Below are positions 41,395 to 52,450 of a stretch of 64,000 nt of DNA, in pieces. The translations under genes were made by a program, and so were the position numbers. The notes below the pieces were generated by a model that saw only the letters and a list, made by a program, of their open reading frames with translations, made no database searches and was not told the DNA's origin. This DNA comes from Saccharina japonica (lineage: Eukaryota > Sar > Phaeophyceae > Laminariales > Laminariaceae). Where the stretch lies: NCBI GenBank assembly GCA_008828725.1, contig MEHQ01003846.1, forward strand, positions 123,082-187,081, given 5' to 3'. Each line of letters begins with the position of its first letter. Positions within the stretch are counted from its first letter, which is position 1.

Positions 41395-42310
41395 CCACCT
41401 AGGATACTAGTAAAACAAGAATGCATGCTGGCCGGTTGGGTTTCTTACCTGCAAAATAAGGGTAGTATCTACAGTATGATAGCTTCCGTAAGACGGTTTC
41501 CGAGTTTCTTATTTTTCTGGTACGTAGTAGCAGGAAACAGGAACGCTGGCCAAGACTGGAGTGTTTACTTGAGAAATAAGTGTACTCTATAATATGTTCA
41601 GTAAATACGGTTTCCGAGTTTTTTTTTTCTGGTACAGGATACCTATAGTATAGTAGTGGAAAACAGGAATGCTGGCTCAGGCTGTCTTTCTTAGTTCGAC
41701 GAGTATTATACAGTAAATTCCGTGAGACGGTTTCGGGTGTTCCGTCTTTTTTTGGTACAGGACAGCTATTAGTATAATAGTAAGAAACGGGGATGCTGGC
41801 CAAGGCTGAATTTCTTACTTGAAAATGGAGTATTATGCAGTAGCTTCAGTAATACGGTTTCTGAGTTTCTTGTTTTTCTGGTACAGGGCACCTATGCGTA
41901 GTAGTGGAAAACTGGAATGCTGGCCCGGGCTGGATTTCTTGGACTTGATAATACTCTACAATAGTAACTCAGTAAGACCGTTTCTGACTTTCTTATTTTT
42001 ACCCGGTACAGGACAGTTATTAGTAAGAAGCGATAACGCTGGTCAAGGCTGGATTTCTTTACTTGTTGAATAAGTGCGTTTTACAGTACTACGACGGTTT
42101 CTGAGTTTCTTCATGTGTCCGGTACAGCAGTAGTACGAAACAGGAATGCTGGCCCAGGCTCGAATTTCTTTTTGGAACGAGTGTAATCTACGCCGATAAC
42201 GTTAGTGTTACGTGCGGTTTCCGAGTATATTATTTTCCGGGTAATCTCAGCCTACATTTTTCTTGGTGCTCATCTGATTCGTATTCACAGGTGTCCTGTA
42301 CTGTACGTAG
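41395..42310. repeat. About 120-bp tandem array related to the M5 MITE
   Basis: Seven to eight diverged units: GAAACAGGAATGCTGGCCCAGGCT, GGATTTCTTACTTGAAAA, AGTAATACGGTTTCTGAGTTTCTT, TTTTCTGGTACAGGACACCTA. Each unit holds the M5 blocks (GCTGGCC-AGGCTGGATTTCTTA and TACAGGACACCTA). The array ends CAGGTGTCCTGTACTGTA, the M5 right terminus. Confidence 0.75.
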
Positions 42311-42392
42311 TGGTTCTTGAAAAGCCACAGCAAAAAGGAGAGGTGGCACGAAGCCACGGGGCGGGAAGTCATCGTCGACCGAAGATTATGTA

Positions 42393-42570
42393 GCAGACCG
42401 CGGTTTGACTCCTTGACTGACCGCCCCTACACTAAAACTAGTATAATAATATTCTAGGAGACCGCGGTATGACGCCTTGACTGACCGCCCCTACACTAAA
42501 ACTAGTATACAATATTCTAGGAGACCGCGGTTTGACCCCTTGACTGACCGCCCCCAACACTAAAACTAGT
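42393..42570. repeat. About 63-bp tandem repeat, three units
   Basis: Each unit is GACCGCGGTTTGACNCCTTG, ACTGACCGCCCC and ACACTAAAACTAGTATA, separated by AATATTCTAGGA. A solitary relative occurs at 40930-40965. Confidence 0.85.
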
Positions 42571-42719
42571 ATAGTAAGGCCTCAAGAGGCCTTGACGCGT
42601 CACGGAAGACCGGCATCCAAGCATCTTTGCTGTCGAAGGGTCATTGCCTTACTCGGTCCTGGCATGCTTGGCGACAAGCACAGGGTACTGCTGTTGAGGG
42701 TTCGTGTTAGTTGGGGGGG

Positions 42720-43370
42720 AAAAAAAGTCAAATGGGCAGTCAAGTAAGAGTATCGGAGTGTCCGCTTTTGGCTTCCTTCCCTTGAGGTGTGACCGTGTGG
42801 TGTCGGCTTTGGCCACCTGGATTCTCGGCTGGCTGATACCGGTGACACGTTAATTGTTGTTGCGTTGAAGGCTCATGTTCGTTGTTTTTTGTTTTTTCCT
42901 CGAACGGGCAGTCAATCAAGAGAATGCTGGCTTGACCTCCCTGACTTCCCTGGGGGTGTGGCTGTGTGGTGTCGGTCTGGCCACCTGGAGTCTCGGCTGG
43001 CTGATATAGGTGACACGTTAGAAGGTGTCGCATTGAGGGATCGTGCTGCCCCCCCCCCCCCCCCCCTCCGAAAGGACAACCAAGGAAGAATATCGAGCGT
43101 ATTGGCTTGCCTCCCCGGGTTTGGCGGTGTAAACTTCGGTTTTGGCCACCCGACGTCTCAGGTGGCTGATTTAGGTGACATGTTATAAGCTGTTGCATTG
43201 AGGGGTCGTGTTAGTTTTTTTTTGTTTTCCCTCTTGAACGGGCAGTCAAGGAAGACTACCGAGTGTGTTGGCTTGACTCCCCTGGTCGTTTGGCGGTGTG
43301 AGCTTCGGTTTTGGCCTCCTGACGTCTCAGGCCTGACGTCTCAGGTGGCAGACATCAGCCTGTTCGTAAA
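42720..43370. repeat. About 150-180-bp tandem repeat, four units
   Basis: Each unit has GGGCAGTCAAGNAAGA, GGCTTGACTCCC-type sequence, TTTTGGCCACCTGGAGTCTC, GGCTGGCTGAT and GGTGACACGTTA. Long homopolymers (C18 near 43050, T8 near 43218) sit at unit joins. Confidence 0.8.
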
Positions 43371-43379
43371 TATGAGGTA

Positions 43380-44240
43380 CGTTTAAACCTTTTGTGGCTA
43401 TGTAAACGCCCCTTGTATTTTCGACCAGACTGGTTTTTTTAAGGTGGCACGTGATAAGTCGTCGCGAGATATGGAACTCTCGCTACCTCAGCGTTTATTT
43501 TTTATGTGCTTCTACTATATAATCAGAACCAAAGATGGACGCCAAACCATGTATCCCCCGTGTTTACACAGTTGGTTCTGATTACTTTGTTCCCCCGTAT
43601 AAGTATAAAACAAACTTAGGCGTGTGGGACACATGCACACTTGTGTGTGTGTGTTTTTTTTTTCGCGCTTCGTCACTAGAATTAAACAAAAAAAAGTGTG
43701 CTGTCACGGTGTTGTTCGTTCGTGTGTATTGTGTTGAGGCTCAAGAATTTCGGTGCAAGTTTACTGCGAGCCTGGGTTATATAGGGTGATTTTTTTTTCC
43801 ACGCGGTGGCGGGTTTTGGGTGTCGTAGGCTGGGGGTCGCGGCTTGTGTCAACGTGCCAACCAAGTTGGTATGTTGTGTGCGTTCGATTTATCGACAACA
43901 AAAATGTTGATGTTCTTCTTGAGCTGCTTTTAGCAGTGAGTAGCGGGCACTGTATACGTGGGGGGGTGCGTAGGGCTGATGAAGATGAAATAAAAATGGA
44001 AACAGAAATGAAAAATGATGCGTCCTCTCGACTCTCTTCTTGGTGTATTGTTTTGGGGGGTATGACATATGTTTTTTGTGATGATTGACATATCGAATTC
44101 GATATGATATCGGTAAACAAGAGTCTATCCAAAAGAAGTAATGACAGTCGATAAGTATACAAAAATAGTATCAACCACTCAACCGGTCCATCTCACACCT
44201 GACGTGTTTGAAGCAATTTTGTACAAAAACAGATACGTAC
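43380..44240. other. Intergenic, no gene recognised
   Basis: AT-rich with several T-runs and a (GT)n stretch. A 40-bp block at 44165-44215 (GTATCAACCACTCAACCGG...) resembles part of the duplicated block at 56140-56195. Confidence 0.4.
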
Positions 44241-44261
44241 TTTTACTACTGTATTTTAACG

Positions 44262-44432
44262 TGAAGACAACAACAACAACAACAACATACCTGGTAAAAG
44301 GCAATGAGACGATACGAGAGCATCATCATCACCATCACCATCGTCATGATCACCATCATCATCATCACCATCATCATCATTATCATCATCACCATCGTTA
44401 TTATCACCGTCATCATCATCACCCAGCATTGT
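44262..44432. repeat. (CAA)n and (CAT/CAC)n trinucleotide tracts
   Basis: ACAACAACAACAACAACAACA at 44266-44286, then 44321-44432 of CATCATCACCATCAT variants. Both the His-rich and Asp-rich frames are microsatellite products. Confidence 0.9.
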
Positions 44433-45252
44433 CATCATCACCTGACATTCCGTGTTCACCAGTTGAATAATGACGCTTCGCCAATCAACCCCAACACTTT
44501 TTATCGTGCTACAGATATTTCCTACCAGGTACTACTGTGAATACCAGGTATTCCCAGAATACTGGGGTCCTTTGTGGCGGAACGTCCAAACGTGGCCGCC
44601 CTTCTCGAAAAAAAAAACAGAAATCGGTATTATACCAAACACACATCGTTCGTACCTTGTGGTGCATAAGTTGGTAACCCCCTCGTATATACCACGACCG
44701 TCTAACTCTACTGTACTAATTAAGTAGTACACTGGGGAACAGCACGGCAGCGCTTACATACCACTCTGTCCCAAAATATAAGGATCACTTGCATATTAGT
44801 ATTAAATCAAAACGGTCCTAACATTTCGGCGGGGCGACAGAGTAGCAACCACGAAAAAATGCTTCAAAATGGTCGTCCTGCCTGCAATGCGGTTCGTGCT
44901 ATACGATACTGTATGCCCCATGCTGCCCCCCTTCCAACAAAACCTACCAAAACCAGAGCAAAGCAGAAAAAAACAGCCACAATGATGGGCGTAAAACACT
45001 AACATTATGACCGTGCAAAAGCCGAAGAGCGAGAACGAATATCAGAGGGTCAGCCAGAAGGGCTCTCTCCCGGTGTATTGCTGTGTAAATATCAAGGCAA
45101 CAAGCGCTTGGTGAACAAACGAGAAACCAAGTGCAAAAACCAACAGATGTATATAGATGACGACGATATACTTTCTATTCGACGTACTGCTGTTATGATA
45201 TACAGCAACATGATCTACTACTAAAAATACGAGCACTGCCTGTGTTACTAGG
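44433..45252. other. Intergenic, no gene recognised
   Basis: Mixed sequence without recognised repeat copies or domains. Confidence 0.4.
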
Positions 45253-45762
45253 TATGCCGGTTGACGGCACTCCTGCCCCTTGACGGACAGTCGTCAAGGA
45301 CGGACAGCCGTCAGGGACGGACATACGTCAAGAACAGGCACCCGTCAAGGACGGACAACATTCAAGGACGTACATCGGTTAAGGACAGACAGCCGTCAAG
45401 AAAGAACAGCCGTCAAGGACGTACACCGGTCAAGGACAGACATCCGTCAAGGACAGACAGTCGTCAGAGATACACATCCGTCAAGGATGGAATGCCGTTA
45501 AGGACGACACCCGTCAATGGCGGACAGAAGTCAAGGACGAACAGCAGTCAAGGGCTGACAACCGTCAAGGACGAACAGTCGTCAAGGACGGACAGCCGCG
45601 GACATCCATCAAGGACAAAAACACGGTAACGACAGACATCCGTCAGGGACGGACAGCCGTCAAGGACGGACAGACGTCAAGTAGGACACCCTTCAACGAC
45701 GGAAAGTCGTCAAGGACGGGATGCCGTCAAGGACGGAGATCCGTCAAGGATTTGTCCCTACA
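45253..45762. repeat. About 17-bp minisatellite GTCAAGGACGGACAGCC
   Basis: About thirty degenerate units of CGTCAAGGACGGACAGC. Because 17 is not a multiple of three, all frames cycle (SRTDSRQGRT and others). No protein is implied. Confidence 0.95.
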
Positions 45763-46375
45763 ACCAGAGTGCAGTCCTGAAAAGGGTACACACATGGCGC
45801 AAAGCATACAAAAGTAACGACTGCACACAGTAACGCGTCTACCCCCCCCCCCGCCTAACCCCAGACAGGGCAGCACAAACAAAATGCGGTATGAGACCGC
45901 AAAACAACAACTACGCAAGGCGAGGCATGACGCATTCAAGGCAAGGCATGACGCCGCAGTACCAGCCAGCAGTGCATTTACGTGAAACCGGAATAGAGCA
46001 TCAAAATTGGGTAATGCGCCTACCCCCCCCCCCCGTTCGCTCCCCGAATCGCACCGTTTTGACGCTTTCAAGCTGAGAAAAGAAGGACAGGCCAAGCAAA
46101 GTGCAGTAGGACAACGCAACACAAAAAAAGGAGACAAGGCTTGACGCTACAATATGAGCCAGCTCTGCATCTACTTAAAACCGAAATAATCCATTAAAAT
46201 AAGGCAATGCGCTTACAGTAGCCCCCCCCCCCCCCCACCAAACTGCACTGGTGTAATGCCTCGACGCTGAGAAAGGAAGGACAAAACAAGCAGAGTGCAG
46301 TACGATACTGCAAAAAAACAACAATCGAGGCAATGCACGACCCTAATAGAGTAGTATGAGCCAGCACTTTATTTA
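45763..46375. repeat. About 190-210-bp tandem repeat with poly-C joints
   Basis: Three diverged units with GAAAGGAAGGACAAAACAAG, CAGAGTGCAGTANGACA, CAAGGCATGACGC, CCAGCANTGCATTTACNTGAAACCGAA and a C10-C13 run near 45842, 46023 and 46225. Confidence 0.7.
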
Positions 46376-46860
46376 CTACATGAAACCGAACTAAACCATT
46401 GAAACTTGGCTCCGACCTTCGACGGAGTCGCGCCCCTATATACCTTGGAAGGTTTTCCATCCTCTGGAAGGCGTACCTTCAATGGAGATACCGACGCGCT
46501 TACTTTAACGCATGTATGGCGAGGACGCTTTACGTGGAAGGTATCCCCTCTACATGGAACCGAAAAAAAAACATCAAAACTTGGCTCCGACCTTCGACGG
46601 AGGCGCGCCGCTATATACCCTGAAAGGAGTTCCACTCTGAAAGGCTTTCTTGCAGTTGGGGATGCCAACGCGCTTACTGTAACTAACATATGCATTATAT
46701 GCCGAGCACGCTCGGCGTGGAATGTATATCCCATCTACGCGAAACCGAAATAAATCACCAAAGCTGGCTCCGACCTTGGACGGAGTCGCACCGCTATATA
46801 CCCTCGAAGGCTTTCCACCCTCTAGAAGGCTTTCCTTACAATTGGGTCTACCCTGCGCGC
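46376..46860. repeat. About 190-bp tandem repeat CTTGGCTCCGACCTTCGACGG
   Basis: Three units: ACTTGGCTCCGACCTTCGAC, GGAGTCGCNCCCCTATATACC, GAAGGTTTTCCANCCTCTGGAAGG and ACGCGCTTACTNTAA. It continues from, and shares the GAAACCGAA joint with, the preceding array. Confidence 0.8.
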
Positions 46861-46995
46861 TTAATTTAGCCCATGGATATATATGTAGGACGAGAACGCT
46901 CCTCTATATGGGATGCCTATCACCAACAGTCCCCTATTTTCACGCGAAAAAAGCGGCATCTCCCGATGTTTTGGTATCTTCACACTTTACCGTTC

Positions 46996-47066
46996 TTTCC
47001 ATTTTGCCCCACGATACCAGCACACCCAATGTCCGCCCTGAGTCTTTTCATCCTAGATAGATACCA
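46996..47066 (-). repeat. R1 fragment (diverged)
   Basis: CCAGCACACCCAATGTCCG, TTTTCATCCTAGATAGATACC: reverse-complement R1 core, truncated. Confidence 0.55.
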
Positions 47067-47069
47067 ATA

Positions 47070-47850
47070 ACATGGTCATAGACTGCATGTAAACACAGAG
47101 AAACCCAAAATAATCGCAAAATTAGGGCAAGGGTAAGCAAAATGCAAGTGCCCCAACATACCGGGCACGAGAACAAAACAATTAAAACCCAACCTCCGAA
47201 AAAATATGCACCGTAAAAGTGGGGTTTCCAATATTGATGGGATGTTTTTTACCCAAATACCTACGACATCAACCTCACACAAACGAGTCCACGCCAGCGG
47301 TGCGAGCTTGAAATCTAGAAGGTTCGTTGGGGTAGTGCTATTCTAGAACAGTTACGCGGTATGGGCAAGCCCGACCACCGGAGCAGGTTGAGGCAAGAAG
47401 GCCTTCGGTTACTCACAATGTTTGATGCTCGATGTCTTATAATATTATCACGCTGGTCCTGTGCTGAGAGACTTCTGCACGAGGGGACGGCGAATCATTT
47501 ACTTGCTCGATAGAGGGGAAACGGGGATACCATGAATACCATGACAGTAGCCCGCTCCGACCCAAGCCGAAGAACGCCACGAAGCAAAAAAAAACTCCAG
47601 CAAGACAGGATCATTGCGGAACCGTGCGCAGCATGCACCAGCCCTCACGCCATCACGGCAGGCATTACGGCTCCAGCATTGACGTCCTGACCCGACTTCT
47701 CCTCCTCCTGCGTCGCGTGTTCATTTTTTTTGGCGTCTTCCACTTCCGCTCGGTACGAGAAACACCTGGGAATTTTTCGGCGATAAGTTTGAGGTCAGGA
47801 GCGCAAGGCATAAGGCGAAACGAGGGTCAAAGATGCTAAGAGACCACAAT
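47070..47850. other. Intergenic, no gene recognised
   Basis: Unique-looking sequence between an R1 fragment and the next satellite. No supported ORF. Confidence 0.4.
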
Positions 47851-47859
47851 CCTTTTAGA

Positions 47860-49370
47860 CGCCATAGGGCCTCTGTTGGTGAGGGCCAAAAATTCTAGGA
47901 AACCGATCATTTTAGGCGCATTAGGGCTTTATTTGGCCATTTTTTGTGAGGCCGGTCTTCTTACGCGCATTATGGGCCTTTTGTTTTTGCCTAATTTCAC
48001 GAGACCGGTCTTTTGGGCGAAATAGGGCCTTTTTTGGCGAGAGAGGGCGGTAGATTTGGGGTTATTAGGGGATTTTTTAGCCTTTATTTTACAAGACTAC
48101 TAATAGTCGTTTTGGGCGCATTGAGGACCATTTTTGGCCTTATTTTTCGTACAAGACCGCTCTTTTGAGGCGCAGTATAGGCTTTTTTATGGGCCTTATT
48201 TTACGAGGGAAAACGGTCGTTTTGGGCGCTCGAGGGCATATTGTTTGGCCTTATTCTAACGAAACCTGTTTTTTGGGGCACACTTATTTCACGAGATCGG
48301 TATTTATGGGCGCAATAGGGGGCCTTTCTTCTGCCTTACGTTGCGAGACTAGTCTTTTTGAGCGCATTCGGGCCTTTTTTTTACCTTTTTCGGTCTTTTT
48401 TTACGAGACCGGTCTTTTGGGGCGCAATACGAGCGTAAGGCCTTTTCCCCCTTAATTTACGAGAAAGAGCAGTCGTTTTGGGCCTATGAGGGCCTTTCTT
48501 TTGGCCTAGTTCTACGAGACCGGCCTTTTTGGGTGCGTTGAGGGCCTTTTTTGTACCTTAGTTTACGAGCCGTTTTTTTAGGCGCGTTATGTTTTCTTTT
48601 TTTCCCCTTATTTATAAAGATAGAGCTGTTTTTTCGGGCGCATTGGGGCATATTTGGCCACATTTTAACGAACCCCGTCTTTTTGGGCATATTTAATTGA
48701 CGAGACCGGTCGTTTTGGACGCTATAGGGCCTTTCTTCTGTCATAGGTTGCGAGACAAGTCTTCTTGGGCGCATTAGAGCATTTTTTTCCTTTTTTTTTT
48801 TAACCTTTTTTGGCCTTTTTAGGCCTTTTTTTACGAGACCGGTCTTTCGGGGCGCAATACGAACGTAGGGCCTTTCCCCCCCCCCCTTATTTTACGAGAG
48901 AGCAGTCGTTTTGGGCGTATGAGGACCCATTTTTTGCCTAATTCCACGAGACCAGCCTTTTTGGGTGCATTGAGGCCCTTTTTTTACCTTAGTTCACGAG
49001 ACCGTTTTTTTAGACGCGTTATGGTTTTTTTTGTTCCCCTCATTTTTCGAAGAGAGCTGTTTTTTCGGGCGCATTAGGGCATATTCGGACTTATTTTAAC
49101 GAAACCGGTCTTTTGGGGCACACTTATTTCACGAGACCGGTCTTTGCGGGCGCAATAGGGGGCTTTTTTTCTGCCTTATTTTACGAGGCCGGTCTTTTTA
49201 GGCGCATTGGGGGCTTTTTCGGCCTTATTTTACGGTAGAGAGCGGAAGTTTTGGGCGCGTTAGGGCATTGTTCGGCCAAATTCTACAAGACTGGTCTTAT
49301 TGGCCGCATAATGGGTCTTGTTTGGCCATTTCTTACCAGGCCGGTCCTTTTTAGGTGCTTTTTAAACGTG
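47860..49370. repeat. About 55-bp satellite with about 420-bp higher-order period
   Basis: The basic unit is GGGCGCATTAGGGCCTTTTT, TGGCCTTATTTTACGAGACCGGTCTTTT. A distinctive variant GGGGCGCAATACGANCGTANGGCC recurs at about 48420 and 48848. A TTTCTTCTGYCNTA-type variant recurs near 48325, 48735 and 49165. Thus monomers are grouped into a repeat of about 400-440 bp. Confidence 0.8.
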
Positions 49371-49514
49371 TGTTGATCTTATTCTACTATTAATACTATT
49401 AATATGTAGAACGTTTTTTATTGGCGATGGATTTGATGTCAGCGCCTTAGGCCGTTTCCTATGCGGTTCGATTTCGAGCTTCAGATTTGTATTTTTCAAG
49501 GCTTATCACGGTAT

Positions 49515-49870
49515 TTTGGCGGTACGGTAACGACGGTAACGGCGGGACGGAACGGTTAAACCGTCGTTAAACTGTTCCCGTCGTCCCGTCAAATCCCGTC
49601 CAGTCCCGTCCCGCCGACAAATATCCAACCGTTGAACTTTACCGTCCCGTCCCGTCATCGGAATCTGCCCCGTTGAACTTTACCGTCCCGTCCCGCCAAG
49701 AAAATCGCTCCCGTTGAAAATTACCGTCCCGTTCCGTCGAGATAATGTAATTTACCGTCCCGTTCCGTCATGCGCCGTTGTCTTTACCGTCCCGTCCCGC
49801 CGACAAAACTTGTCTCTCCCGCCAAGATTCACACCTGCCCGTTGTCTCTTCCCGTCATTCCCACCAAGAA
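49515..49870. repeat. TTTACCGTCCCGTCCCGCC array, left
   Basis: About a dozen blocks of CCGTCCCGTC, joined by GTTGAACTTTA-type spacers (about 30-55 bp period). The same motif and orientation recur at 51430-51800 on the other side of the hAT fragment. Confidence 0.85.
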
Positions 49871-50028
49871 TCTACGAATGTGCAAAAATTGTTTTTTCAC
49901 ACTGGTACTACATTAAAATTAAATCAAAGTGATACGAATTTACGAATTTACGGAAATACGAAATACGAAAATTCCGAAATATGCAAATATCAAAATATCA
50001 AAATATGAAATAATGAAATAACGAAAAT

Positions 50029-50394
50029 TTGAATTTACGAATTTACGATGGATGTAGTAGACGCCAAGACGGGGGGGTGGTAGTGTCGGCTCGCTGGCCA
50101 CATGTCGGACTGTTGGCTCGACTGTACCTGGGGATCGACACCACCAGTTGTCAAGCAGAAAGGAACAACTTCTCTGCTCTTTCGGCAGTCGTTAGCCAAC
50201 TGCGCACCTCCCTTGGGACTGACAAAATCGAAACGATGATGCTGCTCAAGCTCAACTCGCACTTGATCCCCGGGCTAGCGAAGGTTCTCCAGGATGTAGC
50301 GGCGTTAAAGGCTAACTGCGACGTGGAGGCTGCCGCATCAGTCGCTGCTCAAAACGCTGCGGCTGGCGAGGTTATTTCTGTAGACCAAGCATGA
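50029..50394 (+). pseudogene. hAT transposase C-terminal dimerisation domain fragment
   Basis: 121-codon frame. Residues about 20-80 read ARWPHVGLLARLYLGIDTTS, CQAERNNFSALSAVV, LRTSLGTDKIETMMLLKLN. The W-x-x-x..LAR.YL.I..TS...ER.FS...R..L.....M..L..N pattern is that of the hAT dimerisation region (Dimer_Tnp_hAT; established). No DDE/RNase H core or BED finger is found upstream; AT-rich repeats precede it instead. Cannot encode an active transposase alone; non-autonomous remnant. The Ala-rich tail after LIPG is unusual. Confidence 0.75.
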
Positions 50395-50542
50395 TGAGAT
50401 TTGCTCTGTACTACGATGTAAATATACGAGTTCGTAGCGTAATTTGTAAATTGCAAGGGACTGTAGTTTGGTGTGATTTCGCCGTGCCGGTGTACCAGGT
50501 ATGATTTATTTTGGGGATACGTATTTCAAGATGGCCTTCTAT

Positions 50543-51353
50543 TGGCCCGTATTAACGAACATTTGTTTTCGTTTGTTTGAGTTTTTTTTTTTTGTTCGTT
50601 TGTTTTGATTTGACCTGATTGGTCGAAACGTGAATAACCAGCAAGATATTTCGATTTCAAAACTGAGTAGTTCAATAAAACGGAATTCCACAAGAAGTCT
50701 TTTGGGACTTCTTTTGCTTTTTTTTTCTGTTGAATTGGGAGTTCATCCAACTCGACGTGGCGTGTTCCATGAAACCGAAGGAAGCCACGCAAACTTGAGC
50801 CATGTCGTCGACTGATTCAGAGGCGAGATCCACCATTCCCGAGAGGCACGGCCACCGGATCAGCCGCAGCGCGAGGTCCGACGGCCCCTACCATAGGGTA
50901 GACCGCTTGCGGCGCCTAAAAAGTAACATAGGCCGTCGCAAATCCAATTTTTCACCCCTCTTTGCCTCCCAAACCACACGAGCACCGACCAGGTCGCGAC
51001 TTGGCGTAGAAGTTCGATCGCTGTATCTCCGTCGCTGCTGCCCGCGTTGGGCTTCGGGGCTGCGCCAGCCCACCCAAGACATCCCTAGAGTGATAGCCTC
51101 CTAGCCGGTGCTGGCAGACATAATTTTCCGCTGCCAGCGGCGCCCCGGGGAGGACACAGGCCGTAGGTCGCCTCGTTGGTTACTCACGGGTGTTCGTTGA
51201 CCCTTGTGCGTTATTCTCATTTTTTGACGCAATACACCATCCCTCGATAAGACCCAAACACGTTTTTTCAGGGAAATCGTATTCAAAACAAACGAAAAAC
51301 AAAAATTGTTTTCCCATTTCAATAAAAAGCGATGTTCGTTAAGATGGGCCCTT
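50543..51353. mobile_element. Inverted-end element nested in the hAT region, M4-like termini
   Basis: GGCCCGTATTAACGAACAT at the left and the reverse complement ATGTTCGTTAAGATGGGCCC at the right. The next inner stretch (GTTTTCGTTTG / CAAACGAAAA) also pairs. The ends resemble M4 MITE termini (GGGCCCGTTTTAACGA). The interior includes a 100-codon Arg/Ser-rich frame (50802-51104) without a known domain. It may be a larger PIF/Harbinger-like relative without its transposase. Confidence 0.6.
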
Positions 51354-51429
51354 ACGTACGATTCATACGAGTGTTTCTTTTCGTTTGTTCCTCTGGAGCA
51401 ACAACAACTGTTTTGATCCAATGATCCAG

Positions 51430-51800
51430 TGCCGTCTCTTCCCGCCGTGAAGAAAAATATTTACCGTCCCGTCCCGTCGTGAAAAATTATTTTTACCGTC
51501 CCGTCCCGTCGTGAAAAAATATATTTACCGTCCCGTCCCGTCGTGAAAAATTATATTTACCGTCCCGTCCCGTCGTGGAAAAAAATTCCGTTGAATTTTA
51601 CCGTCCCGTCCCGTCGTGAAAATCTACCCCGTTGAAATTACCGTCCCGTCCCGTTGAGAAATTGTACACCAACCGTCCCGTCCCGTCCCGTCTCAAAAAC
51701 CTGTTTGGTCGTCATTTTACCGTCCCGTCCCGTCCCGTCTTCATTTTTTTCCCCGCCAAACAAGTAAAAACAGTACCGTCCCGTCCCGTCTCGATTATCG
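51430..51800. repeat. TTTACCGTCCCGTCCCGTCGTG array, right
   Basis: Nine to ten units of about 30 bp. CCGTCCCGTCCCGTC cores are separated by GTGAAAAATTATATTTA-type spacers. Same family as 49515-49870. Confidence 0.9.
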
Positions 51801-51892
51801 AGTACCGTGATAAGCCTTGGTATTTTTCGATCTCAAAAACGAAAGCACACGCGTCCTATGCAGTCCGATTATGCAAAATCTGACCGGAATTT

Positions 51893-51982
51893 TTTCGATT
51901 TGAGAATCCGATGACCCAAGTCGTCGGATTTTGGGCCAAAAGCTGACGACTTGGGTCATCAGATTTTCAAATCGAAAAATGG
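51893..51982. repeat. Hairpin CGATTTGAGAATCCGATGAC
   Basis: CGATTTGAGAATCCGATGACCCAAGTCGTC (51896-51925) is nearly complementary to the block at 51945-51975 (GACGACTTGGGTCATC...AAATCG). About 30-bp arms with a 19-bp loop. Could be a small foldback element or nested ends. Confidence 0.7.
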
Positions 51983-52009
51983 CATGGTCTCTAAATTCAA
52001 GATGTTATC

Positions 52010-52450
52010 CACGCAGCAAGCAAGCAGCAGCAGCAGCACGATCGATGAGTTGGATGGTGACACAGCGACGTTGCTTCGCGCCCGACGCGCAGCCGACGAT
52101 CGGTGGGCCTCTCCGTCGCCAAACTACAGTCGGCTGGCGCGGGCTCGGGCCTAGAGACGAAGGGAAGCGCACTCGGCGCGCGCCTCTCCGTACTCGTAGA
52201 TTTTACAGCAGCAGCAGCAGCAGCAGCAGTAGTAGCAGTCAACGCTCGGATGATTCGTTGTGTCAAAATACAAAATACCAAGACAGGTCGACTCGAGCGC
52301 ACTCGGCGCGTCGCCGCCAGACCAGAGGCAGCCAGCGTGGCTTCGAACGCTTGGGTTCTACGCCCAGTACAGCGCACTCGGCGCGTCTCTTCGCGGGCGC
52401 CAGACCACAACAACAGCAGTTGGTCTTGCCGTTTGCTCAAATATCTGCAC
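52010..52450. other. CAG-rich segment with repeated CGCACTCGGCGCG
   Basis: GCGCACTCGGCGCG occurs at about 52168, 52298 and 52374, with a (CAG)8 run at 52206-52232. Frames on both strands are open for 60-195 codons, but no domain is recognised. It may be the N-terminal part of a dead transposase or just GC-rich filler. Confidence 0.35.

Noticed and set aside
44304-44459. His-rich or Asp-rich peptide
   Set aside because: Trinucleotide CAT/CAC microsatellite.
45261-45629. 122-codon SRTDSRQGRT frame
   Set aside because: 17-bp minisatellite translated through; parallel frames are equally open.
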